Assembly: GCA_017448975.1 (NCBI GenBank)
Contig: JAFSKN010000040.1
Span: forward strand, 28,366 to 92,365
Source: Clostridia bacterium
GTDB lineage: Bacteria > Bacillota > Clostridia > Christensenellales > Aristaeellaceae
Length of the DNA: 64,000 nt
Reading direction: 5' to 3'
Both the position numbers and the translations under genes were made by a program. Below the pieces are notes generated by a model. The model saw only the letters and a list, made by a program, of their open reading frames with translations, was not told the origin of the DNA and did no database searches. Below, one piece after another: positions 24,437 through 33,094 of the stretch (position 1 is the first letter of the stretch; every line of letters begins with the position of its first letter).

Positions 24437-27127
24437 TTAAAATCCGTATTTTACCCAATGCTGTATATTCGTTATTCCCTCTCCTGGTTGAACTTCTGTG
24501 CCAGACTCTACTGTTTCTGATTCTTCTTTAACATAGGTATAAAGTTTTTCATAATCAGTATAATCTTGTTTATAAACATCGAATCTCCACCACCATTGAC
24601 TTGCATCTTCTGCTATACCACGCCATGCGTAGCGTAATGGATCTACATCAAGAATCGAGCCATCAGGCCGAGTCCATGTTGTTCCATAGTTCTCGGCAGA
24701 TTCAAAAGCATCAAAGAAAACAAAGTCGCGATATACAGAACCTGATATATTGACATTAAGTTTACGAGCATCTTCTACTAGCACGTTGTAATTTCCATCA
24801 TAGACAGCATCAACAAATGTCCAATGCCAATAGATATAGGAAACATGAGATGCTTTGCCTACTTCGCGTTTTGTGGATGCGCCTTCACTATTGCTTAAAG
24901 CGTTTTTGTTATATGCACTATATAAGGCATTCCCTGTATCAAATCCTGTGGGATAAGAAGCATATTCCCATGTTCCCGTTCCAGCTTGCTGCCACTCAAA
25001 TCCTGATTGTGTCCATCCTTCAAGACTTGTTTCCTTTGATGTTGTTGTTTCTGTAGTTGTCAGCTTATATCTCCATTTTTCTTCTGTAATATGTGCACCA
25101 TTCGGAACTTCAGATTCTAATACCCATCCGTTAGTAATTGGAACAAAAGTCAAATTGTTTTCTGTAGCGTAGGTCTCTGCTCTGGAACCTGTATATCCGT
25201 ATATCAACACATCGCCAAATGCGTTGTTACCAATTCGCGTTACTGTTTTCGGAACAACGATAACATCTGCATTCGTGTTGATGAACGCTTCATCATCTAT
25301 CTCCGTCAACAAAGTAGGCAGAACAAAAATGTTTTCAAGGCTTCTTTCCCAGACTGCATATAAGGTTATATCGGCACGTTCCGTGTATTCGTCTCCAGGC
25401 ATATATGACGGTACTAATGCGGATCTATCCTCAGACCATCCAAGGAAGTGATAGTGGTTCCTATGAGGAATTGTTGATGAAATTTCACCATTTTCCCCTG
25501 AATACGTTTGTGATTCAGGCGGATTTTCACCACCGTTAGCATCATATTGAATAGTGTAATCTAAAACTGAAGGCACCGTGAGTAATAAGCAGGGATATTG
25601 ATTCGATCCGACGTTCGACGAGTTTCCACCGGAAGTCGCATTATCAAAGACATAAATATGAGTTAGATATTCACAATCCAGTTGATTCCCATGATCAGAA
25701 ACAGAAACCCGATATGTCCCTTTTCCATTCGAAATCGTGCCCAAATGCCATATCAAGTCATCTTGCCCATTATTGATTGTCCAAGTAGGAAATTCTATTC
25801 TTTTAATCCCCCAATTCATATCCAAATCACATGTTATAGTATAACCAGTCGGATCAACATTAGAGACTACAACATTGGAAATTGGCGAAGGTACTTCTGC
25901 GCTACATGAAGCAACCTCAGAATTACCATCATAATCATATGCATAAATATGAGTTGTATAAAGGCAACCTGCACGCCGATTATGATCTGATGTTTTTATA
26001 ACGCATGTTGCGGTATTTCCAGAAACTGTACCTTCATGCCAAATAGCGTTACCACCTGTTTGTCCTTCGTACCAGGTAGGAAATTTAACGCTTGCAATAC
26101 CCACATTATCCGAAACATTACACGTTATAGTATATCCTGTTGAAGAAACATTAGATACCTGAATATTTGAAATGGAAGGTTTGACGGAATCTCTAGCTGG
26201 AACATCAACAGTGATTCCTGCGCTTTCACTATTTCCTGAAGTGTCAAATGCATAAATATGGGTAACATAACGACAATTAGTCTGATTGCCATGTTCGCTT
26301 GTATTTACTCTGAAAGTCACCGTGTTTCCTGATAATGAACCAGTAGCGGCAGGATTAGTTCCCCAATCAGAGATAATATCATCATGACCATTGGGCTCAG
26401 TCCATGTTGGGAAAGCAACGTGATGAATTCCAACATTATCCGAAACGGTACATGTTACTGTATACCCGGAAGATGATACGTCTTTATATTTTATGTTTGT
26501 TATAGTCGGTTTTGTACCATCTCCTGGGCTTATAGAGTATCCTGTAACATGCCAATAATAATTTGCATGTGCTAAAATATTGTCTTGGCTACCATACCAG
26601 GTACCCAAGAGTGTTGATGTAAGTGGTATTCTACCAAGAGAATAACCTGGAGAAGGGTCTGCGCAATAGATGGTATCCCCCTCATAATCAGTAACATAAA
26701 CTGCATGAGATTTATTCCAGTTATATGATCCATCGCTATTTACATAAACACTGTACAGCATAAATCCTTCAGTGTGTGAATTGATTAATCGTTTTACGCT
26801 GTCAAGTGACATGGAACCAACATAAACCCTTTGGACTGAAATCGAGTTGCCCCCGAATCTATAAGTAAAGCTTGCATACAGGCCATCATTTCCCCAAGCA
26901 GTGCCACTAACTTTGCTTTCCGTGATATCAGCGTTCCAACTAGCATAGTTACTTAAATATGCACGTGCTCGCATCATCATAGTTGTCGAAGCAAGAGTGC
27001 ATGTTAAACCACCTGCCTGTGTAATATAAACACTAGCAGGTATCGCTGTTTGGGCATTGGCTGTTAGACAGAATGACAGCAAAGTAAGTAATATTGCCAC
27101 TGAAACAAGACAAATCTTCTTTCTCAT
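24437..27127 (-). CDS. Large secreted C39-like peptidase with Bsp-like, Flg_new and LRR modules
   Basis: An 896-residue secreted protein of low GC. ATG 27127 is chosen (ribosome binding site GGAGGAGACGGAG; signal peptide MRKKICLVSVAILLTLLSFC). Residues ~27-190 look like a papain-fold C39-type domain with Cys43 (GGLTCTLAS), His141 (NKSHAVYVTDY) and Asp157 (YCADPS). Then come three GBS Bsp-like repeats (~200-490; each VTCTVSDNVGI... ending THIYAFD), a Listeria-Bacteroides repeat (YDANGG...LGWSED...LYAVWE), a BspA-type LRR segment (LPTLLTEIDDEAFINTNADV) and an unassigned C-terminus. A surface or wall-directed role is likely. The base composition points to transfer, and inverted repeats flank it. 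Confidence 0.82.
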   Translation of the reverse strand: MRKKICLVSVAILLTLLSFCLTANAQTAIPASVYITQAGGLTCTLASTTMMMRARAYLSNYASWNADITESKVSGTAWGNDGLYASFTYRFGGNSISVQRVYVGSMSLDSVKRLINSHTEGFMLYSVYVNSDGSYNWNKSHAVYVTDYEGDTIYCADPSPGYSLGRIPLTSTLLGTWYGSQDNILAHANYYWHVTGYSISPGDGTKPTITNIKYKDVSSSGYTVTCTVSDNVGIHHVAFPTWTEPNGHDDIISDWGTNPAATGSLSGNTVTFRVNTSEHGNQTNCRYVTHIYAFDTSGNSESAGITVDVPARDSVKPSISNIQVSNVSSTGYTITCNVSDNVGIASVKFPTWYEGQTGGNAIWHEGTVSGNTATCVIKTSDHNRRAGCLYTTHIYAYDYDGNSEVASCSAEVPSPISNVVVSNVDPTGYTITCDLDMNWGIKRIEFPTWTINNGQDDLIWHLGTISNGKGTYRVSVSDHGNQLDCEYLTHIYVFDNATSGGNSSNVGSNQYPCLLLTVPSVLDYTIQYDANGGENPPESQTYSGENGEISSTIPHRNHYHFLGWSEDRSALVPSYMPGDEYTERADITLYAVWERSLENIFVLPTLLTEIDDEAFINTNADVIVVPKTVTRIGNNAFGDVLIYGYTGSRAETYATENNLTFVPITNGWVLESEVPNGAHITEEKWRYKLTTTETTTSKETSLEGWTQSGFEWQQAGTGTWEYASYPTGFDTGNALYSAYNKNALSNSEGASTKREVGKASHVSYIYWHWTFVDAVYDGNYNVLVEDARKLNVNISGSVYRDFVFFDAFESAENYGTTWTRPDGSILDVDPLRYAWRGIAEDASQWWWRFDVYKQDYTDYEKLYTYVKEESETVESGTEVQPGEGITNIQHWVKYGF

Positions 27128-27242
27128 ACTGATCTCCGTCTCCTCCCCATAATGTCCTCTCAAGGAAAACAATAAGCCTTAAAAGGATCCTACACAAATA
27201 GCTTGCAGGTGCCATAATGGTTACACAATTCCATTACGATAT

Positions 27243-27272
27243 ATAGTAGCATATAACCATGCTTTTGTGCAA
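27243..27272 (-). promoter_or_regulatory. Promoter of the secreted C39-like gene
   Basis: On the minus strand TTGCAC (27272-27267), 18 bp, TACTAT (27248-27243), about 115 bp ahead of the start. Confidence 0.6.
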
Positions 27273-27388
27273 TACAAAAAACATGCGCACCCAGGGCAAT
27301 CGCTTACGAAAAAGCCCAGTTTTTCACAACAGATAAGGCATAAGGGAAAGACCAGGCACAGCGCTGCCGTTTACCAGTACTTTGGCTT

Positions 27389-27406
27389 CAAAGAGCGGTT
27401 TCCCCC
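27389..27406. repeat. Right inverted repeat flanking the low-GC C39-like gene
   Basis: CAAAGAGCGGTTTCCCCC pairs with 24381-24400; the 3.0-kb interval holds only the low-GC gene and its promoter. Confidence 0.5.
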
Positions 27407-27419
27407 AAGCATATCATAT

Positions 27420-28601
27420 TCATACCGCTTCCATCCGGGCCACCAGCACCCTGCAGCCGTGGGCTTCCACCGATTGATGGAAGTAATCCCGGTGCAGGCC
27501 TAAGTCTTCCCCGGTGATGGCGTCGGTGAAGTGGAGGCCCACGCCGCTGCCGTAGGGCAGGCCCGCATCGGCGAAAATGAAGGGCAGCTCGCCCCGCTTG
27601 GGCGCGAAATTGAAGTAGCCCACGGCAAATTCATGATCGCTCATGTGCTTAAAGAGGGTCAGGCCCGCGTCGGGGTATTCGTGCCACCAGGAGTTGGTTT
27701 CCGGGTCGTATTCCGTGTTCAGCACCCGGCCCCGGTACACGGTCTGGGGCACGCGGCATTCCGCGTCCTGATCGATGCGCAGCAGGCCCCGGTTCAGCAC
27801 CAGGCTTTCCGCAAAGGGCGCCATGTTCCTCACGTCGCCGCCTAACATCAGGGGCGCGCCGAACATGCACCACAGGGCGAACTGGGTCTGGTAATCGGTG
27901 TCGGTGCAGGCTTGGCCTAAGGCCACGTTGCCCTTGCCGTACATGCCCACGGTGAGCATGTCCATATCGTTGAAGCACGAAGGGCCGCTCATGCAGAAAT
28001 TATCCAATTGGCTGCGGGCGATGCGGGAAAAGGACTGGAAATTGTCCTGAATATCGCCGGTGGAGCGGTACATGTGCACGCCCAAGGACTTCATCCACTT
28101 CCAGGGCTCGTCCGTGCCCCAGTTGCAGGCGGCGAACAGGATATCCCGCCCGGAGGCTTTCAGGGCCATGCTCATGGCGGCGTAGCGGTTTTTCCCGTCG
28201 GCGCTGGCGGGGAAATTGCAGAAATCGTATTTCAGGTAGTCCACGCCCCACTCGGCGAAGGTGCGGGCGTCCACAAATTCATGGTCGAAGGAGGATGGAT
28301 AGCCCGCGCAGGTCTGCACCCCGGCGCAGGAATACATGCCGAACTTGAAGCCCAGGCTGTGCACGTAATCGGCAAGGGCTTTCATGCCGTGGGGAAATTT
28401 GGCGGGGTCCGGCACTAAACGCCCGTTTTCGTCCCGCTCCTTCAGGCTCCAGCAGTCGTCGATGACGATATAGTTATAGCCCGCGTCCAAATAGCCCTTT
28501 TCCTTCATCACCCGGGCCGTTTCCCGGATCAGTTCGTCGGAAATGTTGCTGCCGAAGGTGTTCCAGCTGTTCCAGCCCATGGGGGGAGTGAGTAAGTTCA
28601 T
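27420..28601 (-). CDS. Alpha-galactosidase, GH27
   Basis: The 393-residue product matches family 27/melibiase enzymes that release alpha-galactose from oligosaccharides. Visible are the N-terminal TPPMGWNSWNTFG, DDCWSLKERDENGRL, the nucleophile strand GVDYLKYDFCN (Asp), the acid/base region RSTGDIQDN (Asp) and the FNDMDML loop. There is no signal peptide, so it acts inside the cell. ATG 28601 follows AAGGAGGTCC read on the minus strand; longer frames extend into the repeat upstream and are not real. The gene sits between the C39-like gene and composite element 3, beside uxuA on the same strand. Confidence 0.95.
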   Translation of the reverse strand: MNLLTPPMGWNSWNTFGSNISDELIRETARVMKEKGYLDAGYNYIVIDDCWSLKERDENGRLVPDPAKFPHGMKALADYVHSLGFKFGMYSCAGVQTCAGYPSSFDHEFVDARTFAEWGVDYLKYDFCNFPASADGKNRYAAMSMALKASGRDILFAACNWGTDEPWKWMKSLGVHMYRSTGDIQDNFQSFSRIARSQLDNFCMSGPSCFNDMDMLTVGMYGKGNVALGQACTDTDYQTQFALWCMFGAPLMLGGDVRNMAPFAESLVLNRGLLRIDQDAECRVPQTVYRGRVLNTEYDPETNSWWHEYPDAGLTLFKHMSDHEFAVGYFNFAPKRGELPFIFADAGLPYGSGVGLHFTDAITGEDLGLHRDYFHQSVEAHGCRVLVARMEAV

Positions 28602-28647
28602 AAGGACCTCCGTGTGTTTTAATTGTATAATATCCAGTAAAAGAAAC

Positions 28648-28973
28648 CGGCGGGGCTTTGCCCCGAACCCCACCAGGGGGTTGAACCCCCTGGACCCACG
28701 CCTGCCGATGCTGCTCGTTTGAGAAATCGTTATTGGTTCCGGTTGCTTAGTGGGTTTTCGGAAAGCAGTGAGCTTCTGGCCTAAGAAAGCCGGGAAAATC
28801 CCAGGAAAAAAGCTCGCTTTTTCCTGGGGATTATTCCCCGGATGCTTTGCATCCGGGTTGGCGTCCAAAGGACGCCAGGCCAGAAGCACAACGGCGTCAG
28901 GCAATATCCGCTATTGAGGGTCCAGGGGCATCATGCCCCTGGCGCAGGGTCTGGGGCCGCGGAGGCCCCAGCA
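28648..28973. repeat. Composite multi-hairpin intergenic element, copy 3
   Basis: Left end 28650-28697 (CGGGGCtttgCCCCG, CCAGGGGGttgaaCCCCCTGG), clover-like centre 28772-28887 (GCTTCTGGCC / GGCCAGAAGC around the long stem with AAAAGCTCGCTTTT tip, CCGGATGCtttGCATCCGG, GGCGTCCaaaGGACGCC), right end 28918-28972 (CCAGGGGcatcatGCCCCTGG, TGGGGCCgcggaGGCCCCA). It spans the gap between the GH27 and uxuA genes. Confidence 0.85.
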
Positions 28974-28980
28974 TCCTCTC

Positions 28981-30054
28981 TTATTTGTTTCCCTTGTCGA
29001 TCGCTTCCCACAGCCCGTTGATATATGCCGCGCCGAGGGCCCGGTCGTACAGGCCGTAACCGGGGCGGCCCTGCTCGTCCCAGATCATGCGGCCATGGTC
29101 GGGGCGGATGTAGGTGTCGGGGCAGGTGTCATAGATGGCTTTCACGATTTCATAGAGGTCCAGGTCGCCGGTGCAGCTTAGGTGCGCCGCCTCGCGGAAG
29201 TGATGGTGGCCTAAATACTTCACGTTGCGCACGTGCATGGCCCCGATGCGGTTCATTTCGCCGAAATGGCGGATGATCTTGGGGATGTCGTTATCGGGAT
29301 TGCTGCCTAAGGAACCGGTGCACAGGCAGAGCGTGTTGGCGGGGCTGTCATGCAGCTTCACCATCTTGTCGAAGTCGTCCTGGCTGTGGGTGATGCGGGG
29401 CAGGCCGAAGATGGGCCAGGCGGGGTCGTCGGGATGGCAGGCCATGCGCACGCCCACTTCCTCGCACACGGGAATCACGGCGTCTAAGAAATACTTGAAG
29501 TTCTTGCGCAGGTCGTCCGGGCCGATGCTCTCATACTGCTTGAGGGTGGTTTCGAGAAGCGCCAGGCGCTCCGGCTCCCAGCCGGGCAGGGTGAAACCGT
29601 GGCTGTCCTCGGCGGTCTTGCGCACAATTTCGACGGGGCCCATTTCGCCTAAGTCCTTTTCATCGAAGTACAGGCTGTTGCTGCCGTCCTCGGGAATGAC
29701 CCGGGCCAGGTCGGTGCGCAGCCAGTCGAACACCGGCATGAAGTTGTACACGATCACCTTGACGCCGTGCCTGGCCAGCATGCGGATGGTGGAAATGTAG
29801 TTGGCAATGTATTCCTCGCGGCTGGGCAGGCCCATCTTGATGTCCTCGTGGACGTTGACGCTTTCGATCACTTCGATCTCCAGCCCGGCGTCGTTCACTT
29901 CTTTTTTCAGGGCCACAAATTCATCCTCGGGCCAGTCCACGCCCGCGGGCTTGTCCAGCAGGCCCATGAGGCCCGTCATGCCGGGAATTTGCTTCACGTA
30001 TTTCAGGGGAATGGGGTCGATGGCGCTGCCATACCAGCGGAAGGTCATTTTCAT
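28981..30054 (-). CDS. uxuA: Mannonate dehydratase
   Basis: The 357-residue product is a UxuA-family enzyme that dehydrates D-mannonate to 2-keto-3-deoxygluconate in hexuronate catabolism. Family stretches include [60 protein letters not shown], the metal-site region [18 protein letters not shown] and, near the end, [20 protein letters not shown]. Length is normal. No uronate isomerase or KDG kinase is adjacent. It has its own promoter and GGAGCC-type ribosome binding site. Confidence 0.96.
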   Translation of the reverse strand: MKMTFRWYGSAIDPIPLKYVKQIPGMTGLMGLLDKPAGVDWPEDEFVALKKEVNDAGLEIEVIESVNVHEDIKMGLPSREEYIANYISTIRMLARHGVKVIVYNFMPVFDWLRTDLARVIPEDGSNSLYFDEKDLGEMGPVEIVRKTAEDSHGFTLPGWEPERLALLETTLKQYESIGPDDLRKNFKYFLDAVIPVCEEVGVRMACHPDDPAWPIFGLPRITHSQDDFDKMVKLHDSPANTLCLCTGSLGSNPDNDIPKIIRHFGEMNRIGAMHVRNVKYLGHHHFREAAHLSCTGDLDLYEIVKAIYDTCPDTYIRPDHGRMIWDEQGRPGYGLYDRALGAAYINGLWEAIDKGNK

Positions 30055-30105
30055 AAGCTCGGGCTCCTTTCCGATGTGCCGTAATCGCTCTTATGGAATA
30101 AGAAT

Positions 30106-30134
30106 ATTATGGCAAAAAAACGATCAGATGTCAA
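30106..30134 (-). promoter_or_regulatory. Sigma-A promoter of uxuA
   Basis: On the minus strand TTGACA (30134-30129), 17 bp, CATAAT (30111-30106). Confidence 0.8.
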
Positions 30135-30164
30135 ATAGATTCTTGTGGATTTTAAGGCGCGGCG

Positions 30165-30193
30165 TTTACTTTTCGCGCCCTTTATGGTACAAT
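30165..30193 (+). promoter_or_regulatory. Putative promoter of the secreted protein at 30230
   Basis: TTTACT (30165-30170), 17 bp, TACAAT (30188-30193), about 36 bp ahead of the proposed CTG start. Confidence 0.6.
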
Positions 30194-30229
30194 CCCATTG
30201 GATTTCACGCAAAAGGCAGGTGAAACAAG

Positions 30230-30967
30230 CTGTATCGACTGACGGCCGGTTTTTTCGCGTTCCTGCTGCTGACCGTTTGGGCGGCAGCGGCTTTCGCCAG
30301 GGAAGCGGGGGGCACGTTTACGGACACCCGCTTTCAGGGAGACTACTCCACGGAAAACTTAGACGCGATCATTGAGGAATACGAGCTGTACGACGGCTGG
30401 TACTGGACGACGCCGCGGAACGTATACCAGGATTTCCATGGGCAGGAAGAAAAAAAGGGCTGGACCCAAACCAGCAAGGAACGCTTTGATCCCTTCATTT
30501 ATTCGTGGGGTTGGTTCGGCTGCCGCTGGAACTGGGATATGCTGGACGATTCCATGCCCAACACATACGGCTGGGGAGAATGCTTTGGCTTTTGCCAGTT
30601 TTTGGGTTATCTTTTATCCGGGGAACGCAATCCCCACGGAAACTGGGTGCCCTTTTTATCGGCAAGGCAGGCCAAGGGCCTGAAACCCGGCGATATCCTG
30701 CGGATAGAATACACCGACGAAAGGGGCCTGCATCAGCACAGCGCCATGGTGTACAGCGTGGACGAGGAAAACGGAAAAGTGACGTTCCTGCAGGTATCCG
30801 GCGCCAATTACAACCGCATCTATACCCGCCAGGGCTTTTCCGGCGCGGGACTGGCGGGCACCACGAAGCTGTCGGCGATCCTCACATGCCCCGGCCTGCG
30901 CATCCTGCGGGCGGAAGAAAACCTGAACGGCGTTTATCCCTACGGCTGGACGCCGAGGACGGAATAA
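30230..30967 (+). CDS. Secreted protein with CHAP-like features, probable CTG start
   Basis: The open frame between the in-frame TGA at 30221 and the stop at 30967 encodes a typical signal peptide (YRLTAGFFAFLLLTVWAAAAF) only if translation starts at CTG 30230, 7 nt after AGGTG, or CTG 30239; no ATG, GTG or TTG precedes it. The mature part has GECFGFCQFLGYLLSG (a Cys near residue 115) and HQHSAMVYSVDEENGKVTF (His), the Cys-His spacing of CHAP/NlpC-type cysteine peptidases, so a peptidoglycan or peptide hydrolase is possible. The ATG at 30539 would remove the signal peptide and half the N-terminal region. Total length about 245 residues. Confidence 0.65.
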   Translation: MYRLTAGFFAFLLLTVWAAAAFAREAGGTFTDTRFQGDYSTENLDAIIEEYELYDGWYWTTPRNVYQDFHGQEEKKGWTQTSKERFDPFIYSWGWFGCRWNWDMLDDSMPNTYGWGECFGFCQFLGYLLSGERNPHGNWVPFLSARQAKGLKPGDILRIEYTDERGLHQHSAMVYSVDEENGKVTFLQVSGANYNRIYTRQGFSGAGLAGTTKLSAILTCPGLRILRAEENLNGVYPYGWTPRTE

Positions 30968-30970
30968 AGA

Positions 30971-31044
30971 ACGGAGTTGAGATTTATATCGTGGATAGAA
31001 TCGTGTCCCGAAAATCGTAATGATCTCAACGCTCAACTCTGCTC
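30971..31044. repeat. Heptad-arm inverted repeat (GAGAGTT family, copy 3)
   Basis: CGGAGTTGAGATTTATATC at the left pairs with GATCTCAACGCTCAACTCTG at the right. This is the shortest copy, with two heptads per arm. It starts 4 bp after the stop of the preceding gene. Confidence 0.75.
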
Positions 31045-31046
31045 CG

Positions 31047-31075
31047 CAGGCCGCTTCCGGCGGCTTTTTTGTTTG
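31047..31075 (+). terminator. Terminator between the secreted protein and the XRE operon
   Basis: GCCGCttccGGCGGC followed by TTTTTTGTTT. Confidence 0.75.
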
Positions 31076-31119
31076 CCACGATTTTTAACATTTATCCGTC
31101 AAAAGTTATTTTCCGTGCA

Positions 31120-31148
31120 TTGCGGGGCCTGGAAAATCACGGTATAAT
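31120..31148 (+). promoter_or_regulatory. Sigma-A promoter of the XRE-AbrB/ABC operon
   Basis: TTGCGG (31120-31125), 17 bp, TATAAT (31143-31148), about 21 bp ahead of the start at 31169. Confidence 0.8.
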
Positions 31149-31168
31149 CTTGCCGAGGTGGGAAAAGT

Positions 31169-31585
31169 ATGATAGGTGAGAACATTCAGTATTTACGGAA
31201 AAAGCGAAACCTGACCCAGGAAGCCCTGGCGGAGCAGCTCGGCGTATCCCGCCAGACGGTGGCCAAATGGGAAGCGGGGGAAAGCGCCCCGGACCTGGAC
31301 GCGGCGGCAAAACTGGGCCGGGCCTTCGACGTTTCCTTGGACGATTTGATTTCCTCGCCGGTGGAGGTTCCGCCGCCCGAATTTGCCAAGGGCAAGCATG
31401 TGTTCGGCCTGGTCACGGTGGGCGACAAGGGCCAGATCGTCATCCCGGTGCAGGCCCGGCGGGTGTTCCGCATCTCCCCCGGCGACCAGTTGATGGTGCT
31501 GGGGGACGAGGACCGGGGCCTGGCCCTGGTGGACGCCCGATTCTTTCTGAAAATCGCGGAGGTGATTCGCAATGGCGAAAAATGA
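31169..31585 (+). CDS. XRE-family regulator fused to an AbrB domain
   Basis: This 138-residue protein joins two DNA-binding modules. Residues 1-60 form a Cro/C1-type helix-turn-helix (IQYLRKKRNLTQEALAEQLG, VSRQTVAKWEAG). Residues ~80-130 form a SpoVT-AbrB swapped hairpin (VTVGDKGQIVIPVQARRVFR, ISPGDQLMVLGDEDRGLALV). Its 3' end overlaps the ABC ATPase gene by 14 nt, so it probably controls its own transporter operon. The short distance to the promoter allows autoregulation. The effector is unknown. Confidence 0.9.
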   Translation: MIGENIQYLRKKRNLTQEALAEQLGVSRQTVAKWEAGESAPDLDAAAKLGRAFDVSLDDLISSPVEVPPPEFAKGKHVFGLVTVGDKGQIVIPVQARRVFRISPGDQLMVLGDEDRGLALVDARFFLKIAEVIRNGEK

Positions 31586-32423
31586 CGCGCCCCTGTCCGT
31601 GCGGGGCCTGTGCAAGAAATATCCGGCCTTTACGCTGGACAGCGTAACCTTTGATCTGACGCCCGGGGCCATTACCGGCTTCATCGGGCGCAACGGCGCG
31701 GGGAAAACCACCACCCTGAACGCCATCCTGTCCTTCATCAAGCCGGACGGGGGCGAGGTGCTGTTCTCCGGCCTTTCCATGGCGGACCACGCGGCGGAAA
31801 TCAAGCAAAAGATCGGCTTCGTGTCGGCGGGCATGGCCTATTATACCGGCAAAAAGCTCAAAACCATCACGGACGTGACCCGCGCCTTCTATCCCGCCTG
31901 GGACGGCGCAGCGTATCAAAAATACATGGGCCGCTTCGGCCTGGACGAGAGCAAAACCCCCGCGTCCCTGTCCAACGGCATGAAAATCAAATATGCCTTG
32001 GCCCTGGCCCTGTCCCACGGGGCGGAACTGATGCTGCTGGACGAACCCACCAGCGGCCTGGACCCGGTGAGCCGGGAAGAACTGATCGAAATTTTCCTGG
32101 CCCTGAAGGACGAGGGCAAAACCATCCTGTTTTCCACCCACATCACGTCCGACCTGGATAAGTGCGCCGACCGCATCCTGTTCCTGCAAAAGGGGCGGCT
32201 CACCGCCGACAGCGCCCTGAACGATTTCATCGGCGCGTACCGCCTGGCGTCCTGCGCGGGCGGCGTGCCGGAGGCCGCAGCGCCCTGCGTCTTAGGCACG
32301 TGCCGCACAAAAGACGGCTGCACCGCCCTGTTCAAACAGGCGGACGCGGAGAGGCTTTCCCTGGATTGCCGCCAGCCTGATTTAGAGGAGATTATGGTAC
32401 ATTTAGAAAAGGAGGGTGCGTAA
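31572..32423 (+). CDS. ABC-2 exporter ATP-binding protein
   Basis: A 283-residue ATPase with Walker A (GRNGAGKTTT), Walker B (LMLLDEPTSGLDP) and H-loop (FSTHITSDLDKC). The signature is SLSNGMKIKYALALAL rather than LSGGQ, as is common in the YtrB/BcrA group of small drug and bacitracin-type exporters that pair with XRE or GntR regulators. It overlaps the upstream regulator by 14 nt and the permease start by 1 nt (TAATG). The substrate is unknown; antibiotic or lantibiotic export is the usual role of the group. Confidence 0.9.
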   Translation: MAKNDAPLSVRGLCKKYPAFTLDSVTFDLTPGAITGFIGRNGAGKTTTLNAILSFIKPDGGEVLFSGLSMADHAAEIKQKIGFVSAGMAYYTGKKLKTITDVTRAFYPAWDGAAYQKYMGRFGLDESKTPASLSNGMKIKYALALALSHGAELMLLDEPTSGLDPVSREELIEIFLALKDEGKTILFSTHITSDLDKCADRILFLQKGRLTADSALNDFIGAYRLASCAGGVPEAAAPCVLGTCRTKDGCTALFKQADAERLSLDCRQPDLEEIMVHLEKEGA

Positions 32424-33073
32424 TGAACCTGCTGAAAAAGGAATTCCGCCTGTGCATGCACCCCATCGCGCCCATGATGCTGTGTTTAAGCGCCCTGATC
32501 CTGGTGCCCGCGTACCCCTACGCCATCACCTGCTTTTACATGACCTTGGCCATTTTCTTTACCTGCCTTTCCAGCCGGGAAAACCACGACGCGGCCTATA
32601 CCGCCTGCCTGCCCGTGTCCCGGCGGGATATGGTGCGGAGCCGCATGGGGCTTGCCTGCATCCTGGAAGGCGTGCAGCTGCTGGCATGCTTAGGCTTCGT
32701 CTTCCTGCGGCCCCTGACCGGCAGCACGGAAAACAGCGCGGGCATGGACGCCAATCTCGCCGTGATCGCCGAAGGGCTGATCGTGTTCGGCCTGTTCAAC
32801 GCGCTGTTCTTCCCCCGCTGGTACAAGGACATCACCAAGGTGGGCCTGCCCTTTATCATCGCCGGGGCGGCGGTGTTCCTGTACATCACCCTGTCCATCG
32901 TTTCCACCTACGCCGTGCCCTTCGTCCGGGACGTGCTGGATACCCCCGACCCCGAACACCTGACCGAAAAGCTGATTTTCCTGGCCTGCGCCGGGGCGCT
33001 CTACGCCGCGCTCACGCTTTTGAGCTTCCGCCTGTCGGTGCGCCGGTTTGAACAGGTGGATTTGCAGCTGTGA
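32423..33073 (+). CDS. ABC-2 type permease
   Basis: A 216-residue membrane protein with about six helices (for example MMLCLSALILVPAYPYAITC) and the ENHDAAYTACLPVSRRDMVR loop typical of the ABC-2 membrane family partnered with YtrB-like ATPases. It is the last gene of the three-gene operon XRE-AbrB / ATPase / permease, with start and stop overlapping. Directly behind it lies composite element 4. Confidence 0.88.
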   Translation: MNLLKKEFRLCMHPIAPMMLCLSALILVPAYPYAITCFYMTLAIFFTCLSSRENHDAAYTACLPVSRRDMVRSRMGLACILEGVQLLACLGFVFLRPLTGSTENSAGMDANLAVIAEGLIVFGLFNALFFPRWYKDITKVGLPFIIAGAAVFLYITLSIVSTYAVPFVRDVLDTPDPEHLTEKLIFLACAGALYAALTLLSFRLSVRRFEQVDLQL

Positions 33074-33094
33074 AGCCGTAAAGCAGGGTTTACA

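Noticed and set aside
28602-28904. N-terminal extension of the alpha-galactosidase frame
   Set aside because: The extension translates composite element 3. The conserved N-terminus and ribosome binding site place the start at 28601.
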